Counted from the first letter of the stretch, positions 9,999 through 19,171 are shown. The stretch is 64,000 bases of DNA from Erythrobacter sp. YJ-T3-07 (GCF_015999305.1 NZ_JAEAGP010000001.1:1798001-1862000); one strand, 5' to 3'. Made by a program: numbers and translations. The notes: generated by a model not told the origin, from the sequence alone.

Positions 9999-10799
9999 TT
10001 ATCCCGCGCGGAATTCGGGCACCTTGCCGTCCGAACCCAGATCCGGAATGATCCGGTAACGGGCGAGGATGAAGCTGAAGAGGCCGAACAGCAGCAGCCC
10101 GATCGCGGTGATCGTGAACCAGATGCCGTCATCGGCAAGACTGGCCACCGCATCGCCGATCGTCTTCACCTGATCGCTGCCTTTGGACATGAACCCGGCC
10201 CCAACCAGCGACCAGCCGATGACCACGAACACGACCGCGCGGGCAAGGTAGCCCGCACCGCCGAGCCAGCGGGTGAGGTCGGGTGCCTGCGGGCTGATGC
10301 GGTTCATGAAGCTGCCGGTGATGCCCTTTTTCGCCTGGCTGAACGCGGCGATGAAAAAGGTGAGACCCAGCAGGCCGATCACGATGCCGCCGAATTCTAC
10401 CCCGAGGACGCCCGCAGCGGCCTCTTGCGCGCCGCCGCCGCCGGAATTCCTGTTGGTCGCAAACTTGAACGCGGACCATGCCAGCGCAAGGTGGCCGATC
10501 GCGCTGCCCGCATGGCCGATCCGCTTGCCCCAGCCCTTCGCGTCCGATCCTTCGTTCTCGATATCGAACAGCGGCGAGCAGAAACGGAACAGCGCATAGC
10601 CGAACAGGCCGAACACCATGATCCACAGGATCGCGATGCCCGCCGGGAAATCCTCGATCGCCTTGAAGATGCCCGCCGTACCTTCGGCAATGCGTCCCGC
10701 GCTGGTGAGCGCGATCAGCCCGACGACGGTATAAAGCACCGCGCGGCTGAAATAGCCCACACGGACCAGCCAGCTGAACTTCTCGGATTTATCGACCAT
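9999..10799 (-). CDS. DUF1206 domain membrane protein
   Basis: 266 residues with six hydrophobic helices arranged as three similar pairs, as in DUF1206 proteins; the function of the family is not known. The repeats start with aromatic/Arg-containing motifs such as VRVGYFSRAVLYTVVG and GAGYLARAVVFVVIG. The start MVDKSEKF was preferred over an in-frame ATG 18 codons upstream because that extension is basic and unlike the family. Between ychF and the phosphodiesterase gene, all on the minus strand. Confidence 0.85.
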   Translation of the reverse strand: MVDKSEKFSWLVRVGYFSRAVLYTVVGLIALTSAGRIAEGTAGIFKAIEDFPAGIAILWIMVFGLFGYALFRFCSPLFDIENEGSDAKGWGKRIGHAGSAIGHLALAWSAFKFATNRNSGGGGAQEAAAGVLGVEFGGIVIGLLGLTFFIAAFSQAKKGITGSFMNRISPQAPDLTRWLGGAGYLARAVVFVVIGWSLVGAGFMSKGSDQVKTIGDAVASLADDGIWFTITAIGLLLFGLFSFILARYRIIPDLGSDGKVPEFRAG

Positions 10800-10870
10800 C
10801 TTGCGTGAGCCCCTGTTTTTGCCGTTGTTTTCGACCCAACGGCGGGGACGCACGATCGTGCCGAAAAGCG

Positions 10871-11971
10871 TCAGACGTTAAATTTGAACATCATGATGTC
10901 GCCGTCCTGCACGAGGTATTCCTTGCCCTCCTGCCGCAGCTTGCCGGCTTCCTTGGCCCCGGATTCGCCGCCCAGCGTCACGTAATCGTCGTAGGCGATG
11001 GTCTCGGCGCGGATGAAGCCGCGTTCGAAATCGGTGTGGATCTCGCCCGCCGCCTGCGGGGCCTTGGCGCCTGCGGGGAAGGTCCACGCGCGCGCTTCCT
11101 TCGGGCCGACGGTGAAGAAGGTCTGCAGGCCGAGCAGCTTGTATCCGGCGCGGATGATCTTTGCCAAACCGCTTTCTTCGAGGCCCAGCTCGCCAAGATA
11201 TTCGGCGCGGTCTTCGGGCTCCATTTCGACCAGCTCGGATTCGATCGCGGCGGAGACGACGACCGACTGCGCACCCTCGGCTTCGGCCTTTTCGGCAACC
11301 AGCTTCGACAGGGCATTGCCCCCAGCCGCGTCTTCCTCGGCCACGTTGCACACGTAGAGCACCGGCTTGGCGGTCAGCAGCTGCGCCTGTTCGAACAGAC
11401 GTGCCTCTTCGTCGTCGCCCGGTTCGACCAGACGGGCAGGCTTGCCGTCCTTGAGGAAATCGAGCGCCTGGCCGAGCACGCTGGCAAGCGCCTTGGCTTC
11501 CTTGTCGCCGCTGGTTGCGCGGCGCTTCGCATTCTCGACCCGCTTCTCGACGCTTTCGAGGTCGGCCAGCATCAGCTCGGTCTCGACCACTTCGGCGTCC
11601 GCGATCGGATCGACCTTGTTGTTCACGTGCTGGATGTCGTCATCCTCGAAGCAGCGCAGCACGTGGACGATCGCATCGACCTCGCGGATATTGGCGAGAA
11701 ACTGGTTGCCAAGGCCTTCGCCCTTGCTGGCCCCTTTCACCAGACCGGCGATGTCGACGAAGGCCAGCTGCGTGTGGATGATCTTGGCGCTGCCGCCGAT
11801 CGCGGCGATCTTGTCCAACCGCTCGTCGGGCACCGCGACCTGGCCCACGTTGGGCTCGATCGTGCAGAACGGATAGTTCGCGGCCTGCGCGGCCTGCGTC
11901 TGCGTCAGAGCGTTGAACAGCGTCGACTTGCCGACATTGGGCAGGCCCACGATACCGCATTTGAAACCCAT
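10871..11971 (-). CDS. ychF: Redox-regulated ribosome-binding ATPase YchF
   Basis: 366 residues, full length for this OBG-family P-loop protein, which prefers ATP and binds the ribosome. The Walker A motif GLPNVGKS is at residues 9-16, followed by the DIAGLVKGASKGEGLGN switch region and a C-terminal TGS-like domain. Genes pth and rplY, often neighbours of ychF, lie about 2-4 kb away on the same strand, separated here by an SDR gene and a CPBP protease. Confidence 0.97.
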   Translation of the reverse strand: MGFKCGIVGLPNVGKSTLFNALTQTQAAQAANYPFCTIEPNVGQVAVPDERLDKIAAIGGSAKIIHTQLAFVDIAGLVKGASKGEGLGNQFLANIREVDAIVHVLRCFEDDDIQHVNNKVDPIADAEVVETELMLADLESVEKRVENAKRRATSGDKEAKALASVLGQALDFLKDGKPARLVEPGDDEEARLFEQAQLLTAKPVLYVCNVAEEDAAGGNALSKLVAEKAEAEGAQSVVVSAAIESELVEMEPEDRAEYLGELGLEESGLAKIIRAGYKLLGLQTFFTVGPKEARAWTFPAGAKAPQAAGEIHTDFERGFIRAETIAYDDYVTLGGESGAKEAGKLRQEGKEYLVQDGDIMMFKFNV

Positions 11972-12109
11972 GATATTCCCTGGTCCGGACAGGCGGGCGT
12001 CAGGCCCGCGATGATGTGATTGAGATTGGCCCGCCCGTAACGCTCACGCCCGCCCGTGCCTAGTGCGATGTTCGGCAATCTGGCGAGAGGGAGGAACAGG
12101 CGTAGCCGG

Positions 12110-13108
12110 TCAGTCGACGTTGTGCACCGCCTTGATGAGCGGGCCGTAGCCCGATCCGCCGAGCCAGCCGACCTGAGTTGCTGCGCTGACCTCGTTGATC
12201 TTCATCTGCGGCTTCGTGCCCGGATGCACTTCGGTGCGCAGCGGGCGCGTTCCCATCGGCATGGCGATGATTGTCGCGATCGCGCGCGGCACGTCCATCG
12301 GGTCCGCGCTGCGGCCCGATCCGTCCTCGGTCCCCATGCTGGCGACCACCGGGGGGTAGCCTTCGGTATGGACGTCCTCGGCGCGCCTTCTGAGTGCGGC
12401 AGTATAGATATTGCGGTTGACCCAGACCTCGGTGGGATAGCCACCGGGCTCGATGATCGACACTTCGATATTATGCGGCACCAGTTCGTAGGCGAGCTGT
12501 TCGCTCATCGCCTCGAGCGCAAACTTGGTTGCCGAATAATGCCCTGCGAAAGGCACGATAACGCGGCCCAGCTGGCTGGAGATGGGCACGATCAGCCCGC
12601 CGCCCTTCGCGCGCATCCCCGGCAGCACGGCCCGCGCCATCCGGTGTGCGCCCAGCACGTTGGTGCCGAAGATCAGCTCGGTCGCCTCCATGTCCTGCAC
12701 CTCTACGGGTCCGGAAATGCCGATCCCGGCATTGTTGACCAGCACGTCGATCCCGCCGCCATTGAGCCGCTCCGCCTCGGCAACGCCGGCGGCAACCTGC
12801 TCGTCGGAAAGGACGTCGATTTCGATCACGGTGATGTCGAGGTTCTTCTCGGCGGCCAGCGCGCGCAATTCGTCCGCCTCGGGTCGGGGGAGGTTGCGCA
12901 TCGTCGCGAACACCTTCGCGCCGAGCTTCGCATAGTGTTCCGCCCCGAGGCGGCCGAAGCCCGAAGAACAGCCCGTGATCAGCACGCTCTTGCCCGCAAG
13001 ATCGGGCTTCGAGAAGACCATGTCGCCCTGCGCGTGGGTGGCGGTGGCGGTGAGCACGCCGGTGGCGGCTGCTCCGGCAAGCAGGGTGCGGCGGGTGAGG
13101 GCGGTCAT
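12110..13108 (-). CDS. Tat-exported short-chain dehydrogenase/reductase
   Basis: 332 residues. The N-terminus has a twin-arginine signal (TRRTLLAG, hydrophobic run, AQ cleavage at about 25). Then comes a classical SDR Rossmann fold: TGCSSGFG cofactor loop, NNAG, catalytic Ser and YSATK. Such SDRs oxidise or reduce alcohols with NAD(P)(H); export via Tat is unusual for a soluble cofactor-dependent enzyme and implies folding with cofactor bound before export. The start at 13108 keeps the Tat motif at the N-terminus. Substrate unknown. Confidence 0.85.
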   Translation of the reverse strand: MTALTRRTLLAGAAATGVLTATATHAQGDMVFSKPDLAGKSVLITGCSSGFGRLGAEHYAKLGAKVFATMRNLPRPEADELRALAAEKNLDITVIEIDVLSDEQVAAGVAEAERLNGGGIDVLVNNAGIGISGPVEVQDMEATELIFGTNVLGAHRMARAVLPGMRAKGGGLIVPISSQLGRVIVPFAGHYSATKFALEAMSEQLAYELVPHNIEVSIIEPGGYPTEVWVNRNIYTAALRRRAEDVHTEGYPPVVASMGTEDGSGRSADPMDVPRAIATIIAMPMGTRPLRTEVHPGTKPQMKINEVSAATQVGWLGGSGYGPLIKAVHNVD

Positions 13109-13124
13109 GGGCTTACTCCGTCGA

Positions 13125-13721
13125 TTATATGGGCTTCTCATCCTGCCCGAACACGCCGAGCCGGTGCATCTCCTTCTGCACATACCACAGCGCGAACACA
13201 TCGTAGAACGCGTGGCCGATCATCACCGCCAGCAAGGAACCGGTGATCCAGTACACGCAGCCGAAGACCACTCCGATGACGAGGATGATTGCCGCCACCG
13301 CCGGCTTGGCGAAATGCACGACCGCGAACAGCGCAGCGCCCAGCGCGATGGCCAGCGGCGCGCCGACATAGTCGGTCGCCAGCGTCTGCACGCCTGCGCG
13401 AAACAGCGCTTCCTCACCAATCCCTGCGCCCAGCGAAATCCACACGATGGCGGGGAAGGGCATGGGCTTTTCGAGGAAGGCGAAGTTTTCCGCCTGTGCG
13501 CGGATCAGGTATTCGGCGACTTTAGGCAGGCCGTAGAATGTCGCTGCCGCCAGCACGACGAGGACACCCGCCAGCAGCGCCCCGATAAGGAATTCGTTCT
13601 GACCGAAGGTGACGAAGGACCGGGCGGGGCGGCCCGACAGCGTCCACAGGGCGACGCCGACTGCGGTGAAGAACAGCGTTTGCCCGGTCAGCAGCGCCAG
13701 CAGGGTCGCGCGGCCCGGCAT
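13125..13721 (-). CDS. CPBP family intramembrane metalloprotease
   Basis: 198 residues, mostly hydrophobic. The Rce1/CPBP signature is present: EEALFRAG (EExxxR), a histidine in a later helix (VVHFAKP) and HAFYDVFAL. Bacterial members cleave or process membrane substrates, some for bacteriocin immunity; the substrate here is unknown. It starts nine bases after the pth stop and precedes the SDR gene, so it belongs to the pth transcription unit. Confidence 0.85.
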   Translation of the reverse strand: MPGRATLLALLTGQTLFFTAVGVALWTLSGRPARSFVTFGQNEFLIGALLAGVLVVLAAATFYGLPKVAEYLIRAQAENFAFLEKPMPFPAIVWISLGAGIGEEALFRAGVQTLATDYVGAPLAIALGAALFAVVHFAKPAVAAIILVIGVVFGCVYWITGSLLAVMIGHAFYDVFALWYVQKEMHRLGVFGQDEKPI

Positions 13722-13729
13722 CGCGCGGC

Positions 13730-14299
13730 TCAGTCCTGCATCCGCATCGCGACGTCGTTCATGAAGCGCGCATCGTCGCCCTCGGCGAGCCAATGCGCCT
13801 CGCTTGCCATCGCACCGAGCATGGTGGCCAGATCGTCCATCTCCGCCTTGGCGTAGTTGCCCAGCACATGGCCGGTCACCCGGTCCTTGTGCCCGGGATG
13901 GCCGATGCCGATCCGCACCCGGCGGAAATCGGGGCCGAGGTGCTGGTTGATGCTGCGCAACCCGTTGTGCCCCGCAAGCCCGCCGCCCATGCGCACCTTC
14001 ACCTTGAACGGCGCGAGGTCGAGCTCGTCATGAAACACGGTCAGCGCTTCGGGCTCCAGCTTGTAGAACCGCAGCGCCTCGGCGACCGCGCGGCCGCTCT
14101 CATTCATGAAGGTCGCGGGCTTGAGCAGCAGGACCTTCTGGTTGCCGATCCGGCCTTCCTGCACCCAGCCCTGGAACTTCTTCTGCACCGGGCCGAAATC
14201 GTGCGTTTCGGCGATGACGTCGCACGCCATGAAGCCGATATTGTGCCGGTGGAGCGCATAGCGCGGTCCAGGATTGCCGAGGCCGGTCCAGATCTGCAT
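13730..14299 (-). CDS. pth: Peptidyl-tRNA hydrolase
   Basis: 189 residues. It recycles peptidyl-tRNAs that drop off ribosomes. The N-terminal GLGNPG motif, catalytic His19 in HRHNIGF, the PATFMNESG loop and the FHDELDL motif are all intact. The gene is divergent from a small membrane protein gene at 14394 and leads into the CPBP protease gene. Confidence 0.97.
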   Translation of the reverse strand: MQIWTGLGNPGPRYALHRHNIGFMACDVIAETHDFGPVQKKFQGWVQEGRIGNQKVLLLKPATFMNESGRAVAEALRFYKLEPEALTVFHDELDLAPFKVKVRMGGGLAGHNGLRSINQHLGPDFRRVRIGIGHPGHKDRVTGHVLGNYAKAEMDDLATMLGAMASEAHWLAEGDDARFMNDVAMRMQD

Positions 14300-14393
14300 C
14301 GCGCCCGCCTAGCGGGAGAGGGCGGCGATGCGCAAACTTAACTTGCGCCCGGATCACGATACGCGGCAGGAAGCGCGGGTGGAGACATTACCG

Positions 14394-14756
14394 ATGGGTT
14401 GGCGCGACGAACGCGGGAGGTCGATATCCCGCTATCAGGATCAGGAGTGGGCGATCGCGCGAATGGGCGGATTCGCCAGCGCGATGGCGGGCATCGCGGC
14501 CATCTTCGTGTTCGAACGCCTCACCGGCTTGGGCATTTTTCGGCTACCCTTTTGGGCGCTCATGCTGTTCGTCATGCTGCCGATGGCGGTGCTGGCGTTC
14601 ATCGGCGGGGTCCGGTTGGAGCGACTCTTCGGCGTTCACGATATCCGCAAGGCGAGCCGCCTTGCCAAGGTCGGCTTCATGCTCTTCGGCTGTGCGGTGG
14701 TCGCCCTCTCGCTGCTGGTGATTTTCATTGCGAAAGACTCGACGCCGACGATCTAG
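14394..14756 (+). CDS. Small membrane protein of unknown function
   Basis: 120 residues with three likely membrane helices (about 28-48, 53-75 and 95-115) and no recognised domain. The ATG at 14394 follows a GGTGGAG ribosome-binding site at good spacing. An in-frame ATG at 14328 would add 22 basic residues but lacks such a site, and would sit in the promoter region of divergent pth. The stop shares the tetranucleotide CTAG with the stop of the convergent next gene. Confidence 0.6.
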   Translation: MGWRDERGRSISRYQDQEWAIARMGGFASAMAGIAAIFVFERLTGLGIFRLPFWALMLFVMLPMAVLAFIGGVRLERLFGVHDIRKASRLAKVGFMLFGCAVVALSLLVIFIAKDSTPTI

Positions 14757-15250
14757 CCCAGCGCCGCCAGTTCGCGGCAGTCGCTGGCCAGCGGGTTCAT
14801 CGCCGCGCTGAATTTGACCGCCTCGGTCTCGTTCGGGAAGATCAGGACACTCGAATAGCTGCGGAACGTGGTGGGTGATGCCAGCTTCACCTGTGTGCCG
14901 TCTTGTTCGAACCGGATGCCACCGCCCAGGTCATATTCGGAATTCGGGTCGGTGCTGGCCTGCGTCCCTGGCAGCAACGACTTCCCCGTGCGGATCAGCA
15001 GCGTGCAGCGGCGGACAAAGCCGATCTGGCGCACGTTGTGGAGATAATGATCGCGGCCGAAGCGGTAATCGTGATGAATTTCCGCCTTGGCAGCGTAGAT
15101 CGCTTTCAGCTGGTCTGTGATCACCAGTTGCGCCCTGTCTATGCTCGTCTCCAGCATTGCCGCGCGCAGGTCGTCTGGCCCAAATTGCGTGTTTCCCAGA
15201 GACATCGCAGAGATTGCCGCGAGACAGATTGCCTTCCCGAAAACGCGCAT
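14753..15250 (-). CDS. Exported protein of unknown function
   Basis: 165 residues with a signal peptide (about 1-22) and hence probably periplasmic. The mature part has a single Cys pair and a mixed alpha/beta composition; no family is recognised. The start was placed at the ATG in front of the hydrophobic run (MRVFGKAICLAAISAMSLG). The frame stays open upstream into the rplY terminator region, which argues against an earlier start. Confidence 0.65.
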   Translation of the reverse strand: MRVFGKAICLAAISAMSLGNTQFGPDDLRAAMLETSIDRAQLVITDQLKAIYAAKAEIHHDYRFGRDHYLHNVRQIGFVRRCTLLIRTGKSLLPGTQASTDPNSEYDLGGGIRFEQDGTQVKLASPTTFRSYSSVLIFPNETEAVKFSAAMNPLASDCRELAALG

Positions 15251-15332
15251 CGCACCACTCCCCCGATGTTTCGTCGGCATCATGGCAGGCGCAAAATGAA
15301 CGCCGGATTTCGCCTTTCCGACTTCACACAGC

Positions 15333-15371
15333 AAAACGCCGGACATCCCCTGAAGGATGCCCGGCGTTCGC
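15333..15371 (-). terminator. Rho-independent terminator of rplY
   Basis: On the minus strand the hairpin pairs AACGCCGGGCATCC with GGATGTCCGGCGTT around a six-base loop. It begins about 20 bases after the rplY stop and its last arm ends in TTTT, so it terminates rplY before the exported protein gene. Confidence 0.85.
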
Positions 15372-15390
15372 ATTGTTCGTGAAGCTCGGC

Positions 15391-16068
15391 TTATTCGCCG
15401 TCGACGACCTGGTCGTCTTCGCCTTCAACGGTTTCGGCGTGCTGCTCGATGACTTCGGTCTCGGTGACCTCATCGGAGCCTTCGCCTTCGGCCTTCTTGA
15501 GCGCCGACGGAGCGACGAAGGTGGCGATGGTGAAGTCGCGATCGGTGATCGCGGATTCGCTACCCTCGGGCAGCTCGACTTCGCTGATATGGATCGAGTC
15601 GCCGACTTCCTTGCCCTTGACGCTGATCGTGATCTCGCCGGGGATCTTGTCCGCTTCGCAGACCAGTTCCAGCTCGTGACGGACGACGTTGAGCACGCCA
15701 CCCTTCTTGAGGCCGGGCGAAAGCTCTTCGTCGACGAACACGACGGGGACGCTCACATCCACCTTTGCGCCCTTGGTCAGACGCAGGAAATCCACGTGCT
15801 CGGGACGATCGGTGACGGGGTGCAGCGCAACATCCTTGGGCAGGGTGCGCACGGTCTTGCCGTCGAGCTCGATCTCGATGATCGAGTTCATGAAGTGACC
15901 GGTGTCGAGCTGGCGGACCAGCAGACGTTCCTCGATGTGGATCGGGGTGGGTTCTTCCTTGCCGCCATAGATCACGGCGGGGACACGGCCTTCGCGACGC
16001 AGTGCCCGGGAGGCTCCCTTGCCCGCCCGGTCGCGCGTCTCGGCCGGCAGGGTCAGAGCGTCGCTCAT
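15391..16068 (-). CDS. rplY: 50S ribosomal protein L25 (long Ctc-type)
   Basis: 225 residues: an N-terminal 5S-rRNA-binding L25 domain (about 1-95) and the C-terminal TL5/CTC beta domain (about 100-190), with an acidic tail rich in Glu and Asp. This two-domain form is normal in alphaproteobacteria. It is monocistronic, bounded downstream by a strong terminator. Confidence 0.96.
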   Translation of the reverse strand: MSDALTLPAETRDRAGKGASRALRREGRVPAVIYGGKEEPTPIHIEERLLVRQLDTGHFMNSIIEIELDGKTVRTLPKDVALHPVTDRPEHVDFLRLTKGAKVDVSVPVVFVDEELSPGLKKGGVLNVVRHELELVCEADKIPGEITISVKGKEVGDSIHISEVELPEGSESAITDRDFTIATFVAPSALKKAEGEGSDEVTETEVIEQHAETVEGEDDQVVDGE

Positions 16069-16182
16069 CGTATACTACCTTTCGAAATGCTGATATTTGC
16101 TCGGTCTCGCCACGCCTCCAGGGATGCACATGGCGCCGAAGCGCGGGCTGTTACGGGCAAAGTCGCGGGAAAGCAACCCGCC

Positions 16183-17067
16183 TTAGCGCACCCGGCGCAC
16201 GGTGTAGCCCTTGGCCTCAATCAGGGCGACGAGCCCGCCCTTGCCGACCATGTGCGCTGCCCCCACCGCAATCAGCGGGTGGCTGTCGCTCTCCAGCAAG
16301 CGGGCAATGCGCGGCATCCATGCCGCATTGCGCCGTTCCAGCAGCGCTTCGCGAATTTCGTCGTCCGCCAGCAGGCCTTCGCGGGTGAGCGCGGTCAGCC
16401 CCGCCTCGTCGCCTTGGAGATACAGCCGCATCGAGCGCTGGCGCTGGTCCTTGTCGGCATCGGCCTCTTCCACGATCGCGCCCAGCATCGCGCGCTGGGC
16501 CCGTTCGGAAAGACCGTCGAACACCGCGAACTGGCGCACCGCGCCTTCCAGCTCGACCACCCGGCGACCGGCGAAATCGCGGATCAGCGCGCGGTCGATC
16601 CCATTGGTAGCGTCCGCCCCGGTGTCGATCGACTGGGCGAGGATCAGCGCCGCGCCCCAGCTTTCGATCCCGCGGAAGTCGTCGAGACCATAGGGCGTGT
16701 CGGCGACCAGCGCGGTGAGGCTTTCGCGCTGGTCCGGCGGCACGCGGGAGAGCAGGGGAGGCTGGCCGGGCGAATAAGCGAGCGGCTTGAACGCGCTCGC
16801 CACCGCCCGCCCATCGTCCAGCTCGGCGATCTCCACAGCGAGCACGCCCGCCTGCGCAACCGCATTGTCGAGGGCAGGCGTGCGCCATTCGACGCCATCT
16901 GGCAGGGCATGGATGGTGCCGATCAGCCAGCCCGCACTGGTTCCGTCGGCCCGGGCGATCTCCCACAGCAGCGGGTTTGGTTCGTCCGGGCCAACCGGGG
17001 GCTGTTTGTCAGGCTGGCCGCAAGCCGCGACCAGCAGCGCCAGCAGCGCGAGGATCGCGGCGCGCAT
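16183..17067 (-). CDS. TraB/GumN family lipoprotein (copy 1)
   Basis: 294 residues. A short lipoprotein signal ends in VAAC (lipidated Cys16). Two hallmark GxxH motifs of the TraB/PrgY/GumN/TIKI fold are present: GTIHALP near residue 60 and GAAHMVG near residue 270. Eukaryotic TIKI relatives are metalloproteases, so a metal-dependent peptidase role is plausible but not shown. The start is two bases after the stop of copy 2, so the two form an operon. Identity among the three local copies is moderate, suggesting old duplications. Confidence 0.85.
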   Translation of the reverse strand: MRAAILALLALLVAACGQPDKQPPVGPDEPNPLLWEIARADGTSAGWLIGTIHALPDGVEWRTPALDNAVAQAGVLAVEIAELDDGRAVASAFKPLAYSPGQPPLLSRVPPDQRESLTALVADTPYGLDDFRGIESWGAALILAQSIDTGADATNGIDRALIRDFAGRRVVELEGAVRQFAVFDGLSERAQRAMLGAIVEEADADKDQRQRSMRLYLQGDEAGLTALTREGLLADDEIREALLERRNAAWMPRIARLLESDSHPLIAVGAAHMVGKGGLVALIEAKGYTVRRVR

Positions 17068-17069
17068 GG

Positions 17070-17951
17070 TCACTGCACCCGCACTGCCTGGATGCCGCGC
17101 TCGGCCAGCAGATCCTGCAGCTTGTTGGTCCCGGCAAGGTGCCCGGCGCCGACCGCGATGAAGATCGTGCCCGGCGTATCGAGCCGGTCGTCGATCCACA
17201 CCGCCCAATTGGCGTTACGGGCATAGAGCAGCCGCTCGGCAAGCACGGGGTCGGATTCGAGCGCGTCGTTGAGCAGGTGGCCAAGCGCCTCGACATCGCC
17301 TTCAGCCCATTCGTCGATCATCTGGTCGAGCATCGGCCCGAGCGTGTCGATCTCCGCCGCGGCTTCGACCAGGTAATCGAGCTGTGCGTCCATCGGCAGT
17401 TCGTCGAAGATCGAGAACTGGTAGCGCGGCGTTTCCAGCGCATCGCGCCCCTTGGTGTCGCCCACCGTCGCTTCGAGCACGGTTTCGGTGCCGTTCTGGG
17501 GCTGGAAGCCAGCCTTCGCGAAGGCAATATTGCTTAGCTGCAGGGCCGCGAACCAGGGTTCGAGATTGTCGAACGCCTCTGGCGGTACGCCCAGCGAGCC
17601 CATCGCTGCCTCATAGGTTTCGCGCTGCTCCTCACTCATCATGCCGCGCAGGGTCGTACCCTGCGGCAGGATCGCGATCTGCTGGATCATCGGGCCGATC
17701 TCGGCCAGCGCTTCGGGGCTCATGTCGATTTCGGTGACGAGGGTGCTGCTCTCGTCCAGCGCGGTCTTCACCGGGCCGCTGTACCAGTCGACGTCGGCGG
17801 GCAGGGCATGGATCGTGCCGAAGAGGTAGATCGTCGTATCCTCATCCGCCACGCGCCACAGGGCGGGTGCATCCTGCGCCAGTGCGCCGGTGGTGAGGGA
17901 GAATGCGGCGGCAAGGCCAATCAGGGTATTGCGGGTAACTCTGGCAAGCAT
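17070..17951 (-). CDS. TraB/GumN family exported protein (copy 2)
   Basis: 293 residues with a cleavable signal peptide (AQ site near 25). The first GxxH motif is in YLFGTIHALP and the second in AVGAGHLAG; the C-terminal RVQ ending is shared with copy 3. It is clearly closer to copy 3 at 19812-20729 than to copy 1 (shared WRVADEDTTIYLFGT-like start of the mature domain). It lies 53 bases downstream of a membrane-protein gene of the HTH operon and may be its distal gene. Function inferred only from the family. Confidence 0.87.
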   Translation of the reverse strand: MLARVTRNTLIGLAAAFSLTTGALAQDAPALWRVADEDTTIYLFGTIHALPADVDWYSGPVKTALDESSTLVTEIDMSPEALAEIGPMIQQIAILPQGTTLRGMMSEEQRETYEAAMGSLGVPPEAFDNLEPWFAALQLSNIAFAKAGFQPQNGTETVLEATVGDTKGRDALETPRYQFSIFDELPMDAQLDYLVEAAAEIDTLGPMLDQMIDEWAEGDVEALGHLLNDALESDPVLAERLLYARNANWAVWIDDRLDTPGTIFIAVGAGHLAGTNKLQDLLAERGIQAVRVQ

Positions 17952-18004
17952 GTTGTGTGCTCCTGTGAGAGGGCATGGGCGAGGGTGGGGCAGCAATGCC
18001 CGTC

Positions 18005-18457
18005 CTAGCCACGCAGTTTGGCGACGAGAAATGTCAGTATCGTCACGGTAAAGGCTATTACGAAGATTCCGAAAGCAGTGGGGTGTGGCACCAATCCACC
18101 CATCGCGAGCACCGCCCAGATGGGGTATCCGGCAATCGCGCCAATGCAACCACCGGCATAGCCGATCAGGTTCTGGCGCATCTGGTAGTCGTCGATCTGG
18201 GTGAACCCCCAGACCGGCAGCACCGCGAAGGCGAAGAAAAACGCCGCCGCCATCGCGATGGCCGCCCATGCAGGCATGGTCAGCGTTTCGATCTGGCCGA
18301 CCAGGAAGTTTCCTTCCCCGTTCTCGAGCCCGGACAGCAGCGCGCCGATCACCGCGCCGACCAGCCCGGCGAAGATCAGGAAAGCCCACTTGCGCCGCTG
18401 GCGGGCGCGGTTGCGCGCCTCACCCGGATTGCGGGTATCGTTGAGTTCGTGATCCAT
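18005..18457 (-). CDS. Four-helix membrane protein in HTH operon
   Basis: 150 residues: a charged cytoplasmic N-terminus (about 1-24) followed by four hydrophobic helices. No domain recognised. It starts two bases after the stop of the HTH regulator gene, in a tightly packed run of four genes. Membrane proteins paired with minimal XRE regulators are common, but no specific role can be named here. Confidence 0.7.
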   Translation of the reverse strand: MDHELNDTRNPGEARNRARQRRKWAFLIFAGLVGAVIGALLSGLENGEGNFLVGQIETLTMPAWAAIAMAAAFFFAFAVLPVWGFTQIDDYQMRQNLIGYAGGCIGAIAGYPIWAVLAMGGLVPHPTAFGIFVIAFTVTILTFLVAKLRG

Positions 18458-18459
18458 TG

Positions 18460-18657
18460 TCAGTCCTCCTCTTCGAGGAAAATGGTTTCGATCGGCATGT
18501 CGAACACGCGCGAGATCTTGAAGGCGAGGCCCAGCGAGGGGTCGTGCTTGCCGGTCTCGATGGCGTTGACCGCCTGACGCGACACGTCGAGCCTCCCGGC
18601 CAGCTCCGCCTGGCTCCAGTCGCGTTCTGCACGCAGGACTTTCAGGCGGTTTTTCAT
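18460..18657 (-). CDS. Minimal XRE-family HTH transcriptional regulator
   Basis: 65 residues consisting only of the Cro/CI helix-turn-helix (MKNRLKVLRAERDWSQAELA..., recognition helix SRQAVNAIETG) with an acidic C-terminus. The start at 18657 overlaps the stop of the upstream gene (ATGA) and matches the usual family N-terminus; an in-frame ATG six codons upstream is less likely. It is co-encoded with membrane proteins on both sides. It is a candidate, unproven, for the protein that binds the GTCA-N8-TGAC operators found 1.0 and 2.1 kb upstream. Confidence 0.88.
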   Translation of the reverse strand: MKNRLKVLRAERDWSQAELAGRLDVSRQAVNAIETGKHDPSLGLAFKISRVFDMPIETIFLEEED

Positions 18658-19040
18658 AAGTTGCTCCTCAACCATTTGAGGTGGAAGCCGACGAAGAAGG
18701 CGAGCAGGGCAACCGGGCCGACGAACTCGGGGCTGATCATCTGGTCGCGGGCCGAGCCGTTGAAGCCATCAACAACCCCTTCGAGGAAGGGCGAGAACGC
18801 GAAGGTCACCACCACCGCCACGAAGGCGAAGCCGGTGCCGCTGTTCCACAGCTGCTCGATATATTCGTCGCGAAACCGGCGCAGCAGCAGCAGCACAAGG
18901 CTGACCAGCAATACGCCGACACTCAGCCCGGCAACGAAGTCGGGCCAGTCGAGGATCTGGGAGACCACCATCAGGATGGTCGCGACAAAACCCATCGACG
19001 CGGCGGTGAGATACAGGCGCGTGCGCTTGTCCCGGGTCAT
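18654..19040 (-). CDS. Four-helix membrane protein upstream of HTH regulator
   Basis: 128 residues with four hydrophobic helices (about 9-29, 35-53, 68-86, 104-122) and a basic RRFRD loop after the second. No family recognised. ATGA overlaps couple it to the 44-codon gene before it and the HTH gene after it. The layout resembles regulator/membrane-protein pairs that sense envelope state, but this is inference. Confidence 0.7.
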   Translation of the reverse strand: MTRDKRTRLYLTAASMGFVATILMVVSQILDWPDFVAGLSVGVLLVSLVLLLLRRFRDEYIEQLWNSGTGFAFVAVVVTFAFSPFLEGVVDGFNGSARDQMISPEFVGPVALLAFFVGFHLKWLRSNL

Positions 19041-19171
19041 GCGGCGCTCCCGGCGAACATCGCGATCTTTGCCGCGATATTGCCTGCACCATAGCCGGCG
19101 AGCACGACGAATGCGGTAGCGGCGATGCGCTTCCGCATCGGATGCCGCGGTTTGGTCAGGGTATCGGTCAT
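19037..19171 (-). CDS. 44-residue membrane-associated small protein, first gene of HTH operon
   Basis: Small gene encoding 44 residues: a basic start (MTDTLTKPRHPMRKR), one hydrophobic helix (about 16-41) and a short tail. It has a GAGG ribosome-binding site eight bases before the ATG, and its stop overlaps the next start (ATGA), both good signs of a real gene. It begins about 50 bases after the terminator of the UrcA-like gene. Function unknown. Confidence 0.6.
   Translation of the reverse strand: MTDTLTKPRHPMRKRIAATAFVVLAGYGAGNIAAKIAMFAGSAA

Noticed and set aside
10850-10861. GCACGATCGTGC palindrome after ychF as a terminator
   Set aside because: The T-rich tract is on the wrong side for minus-strand transcription and the stem is short.
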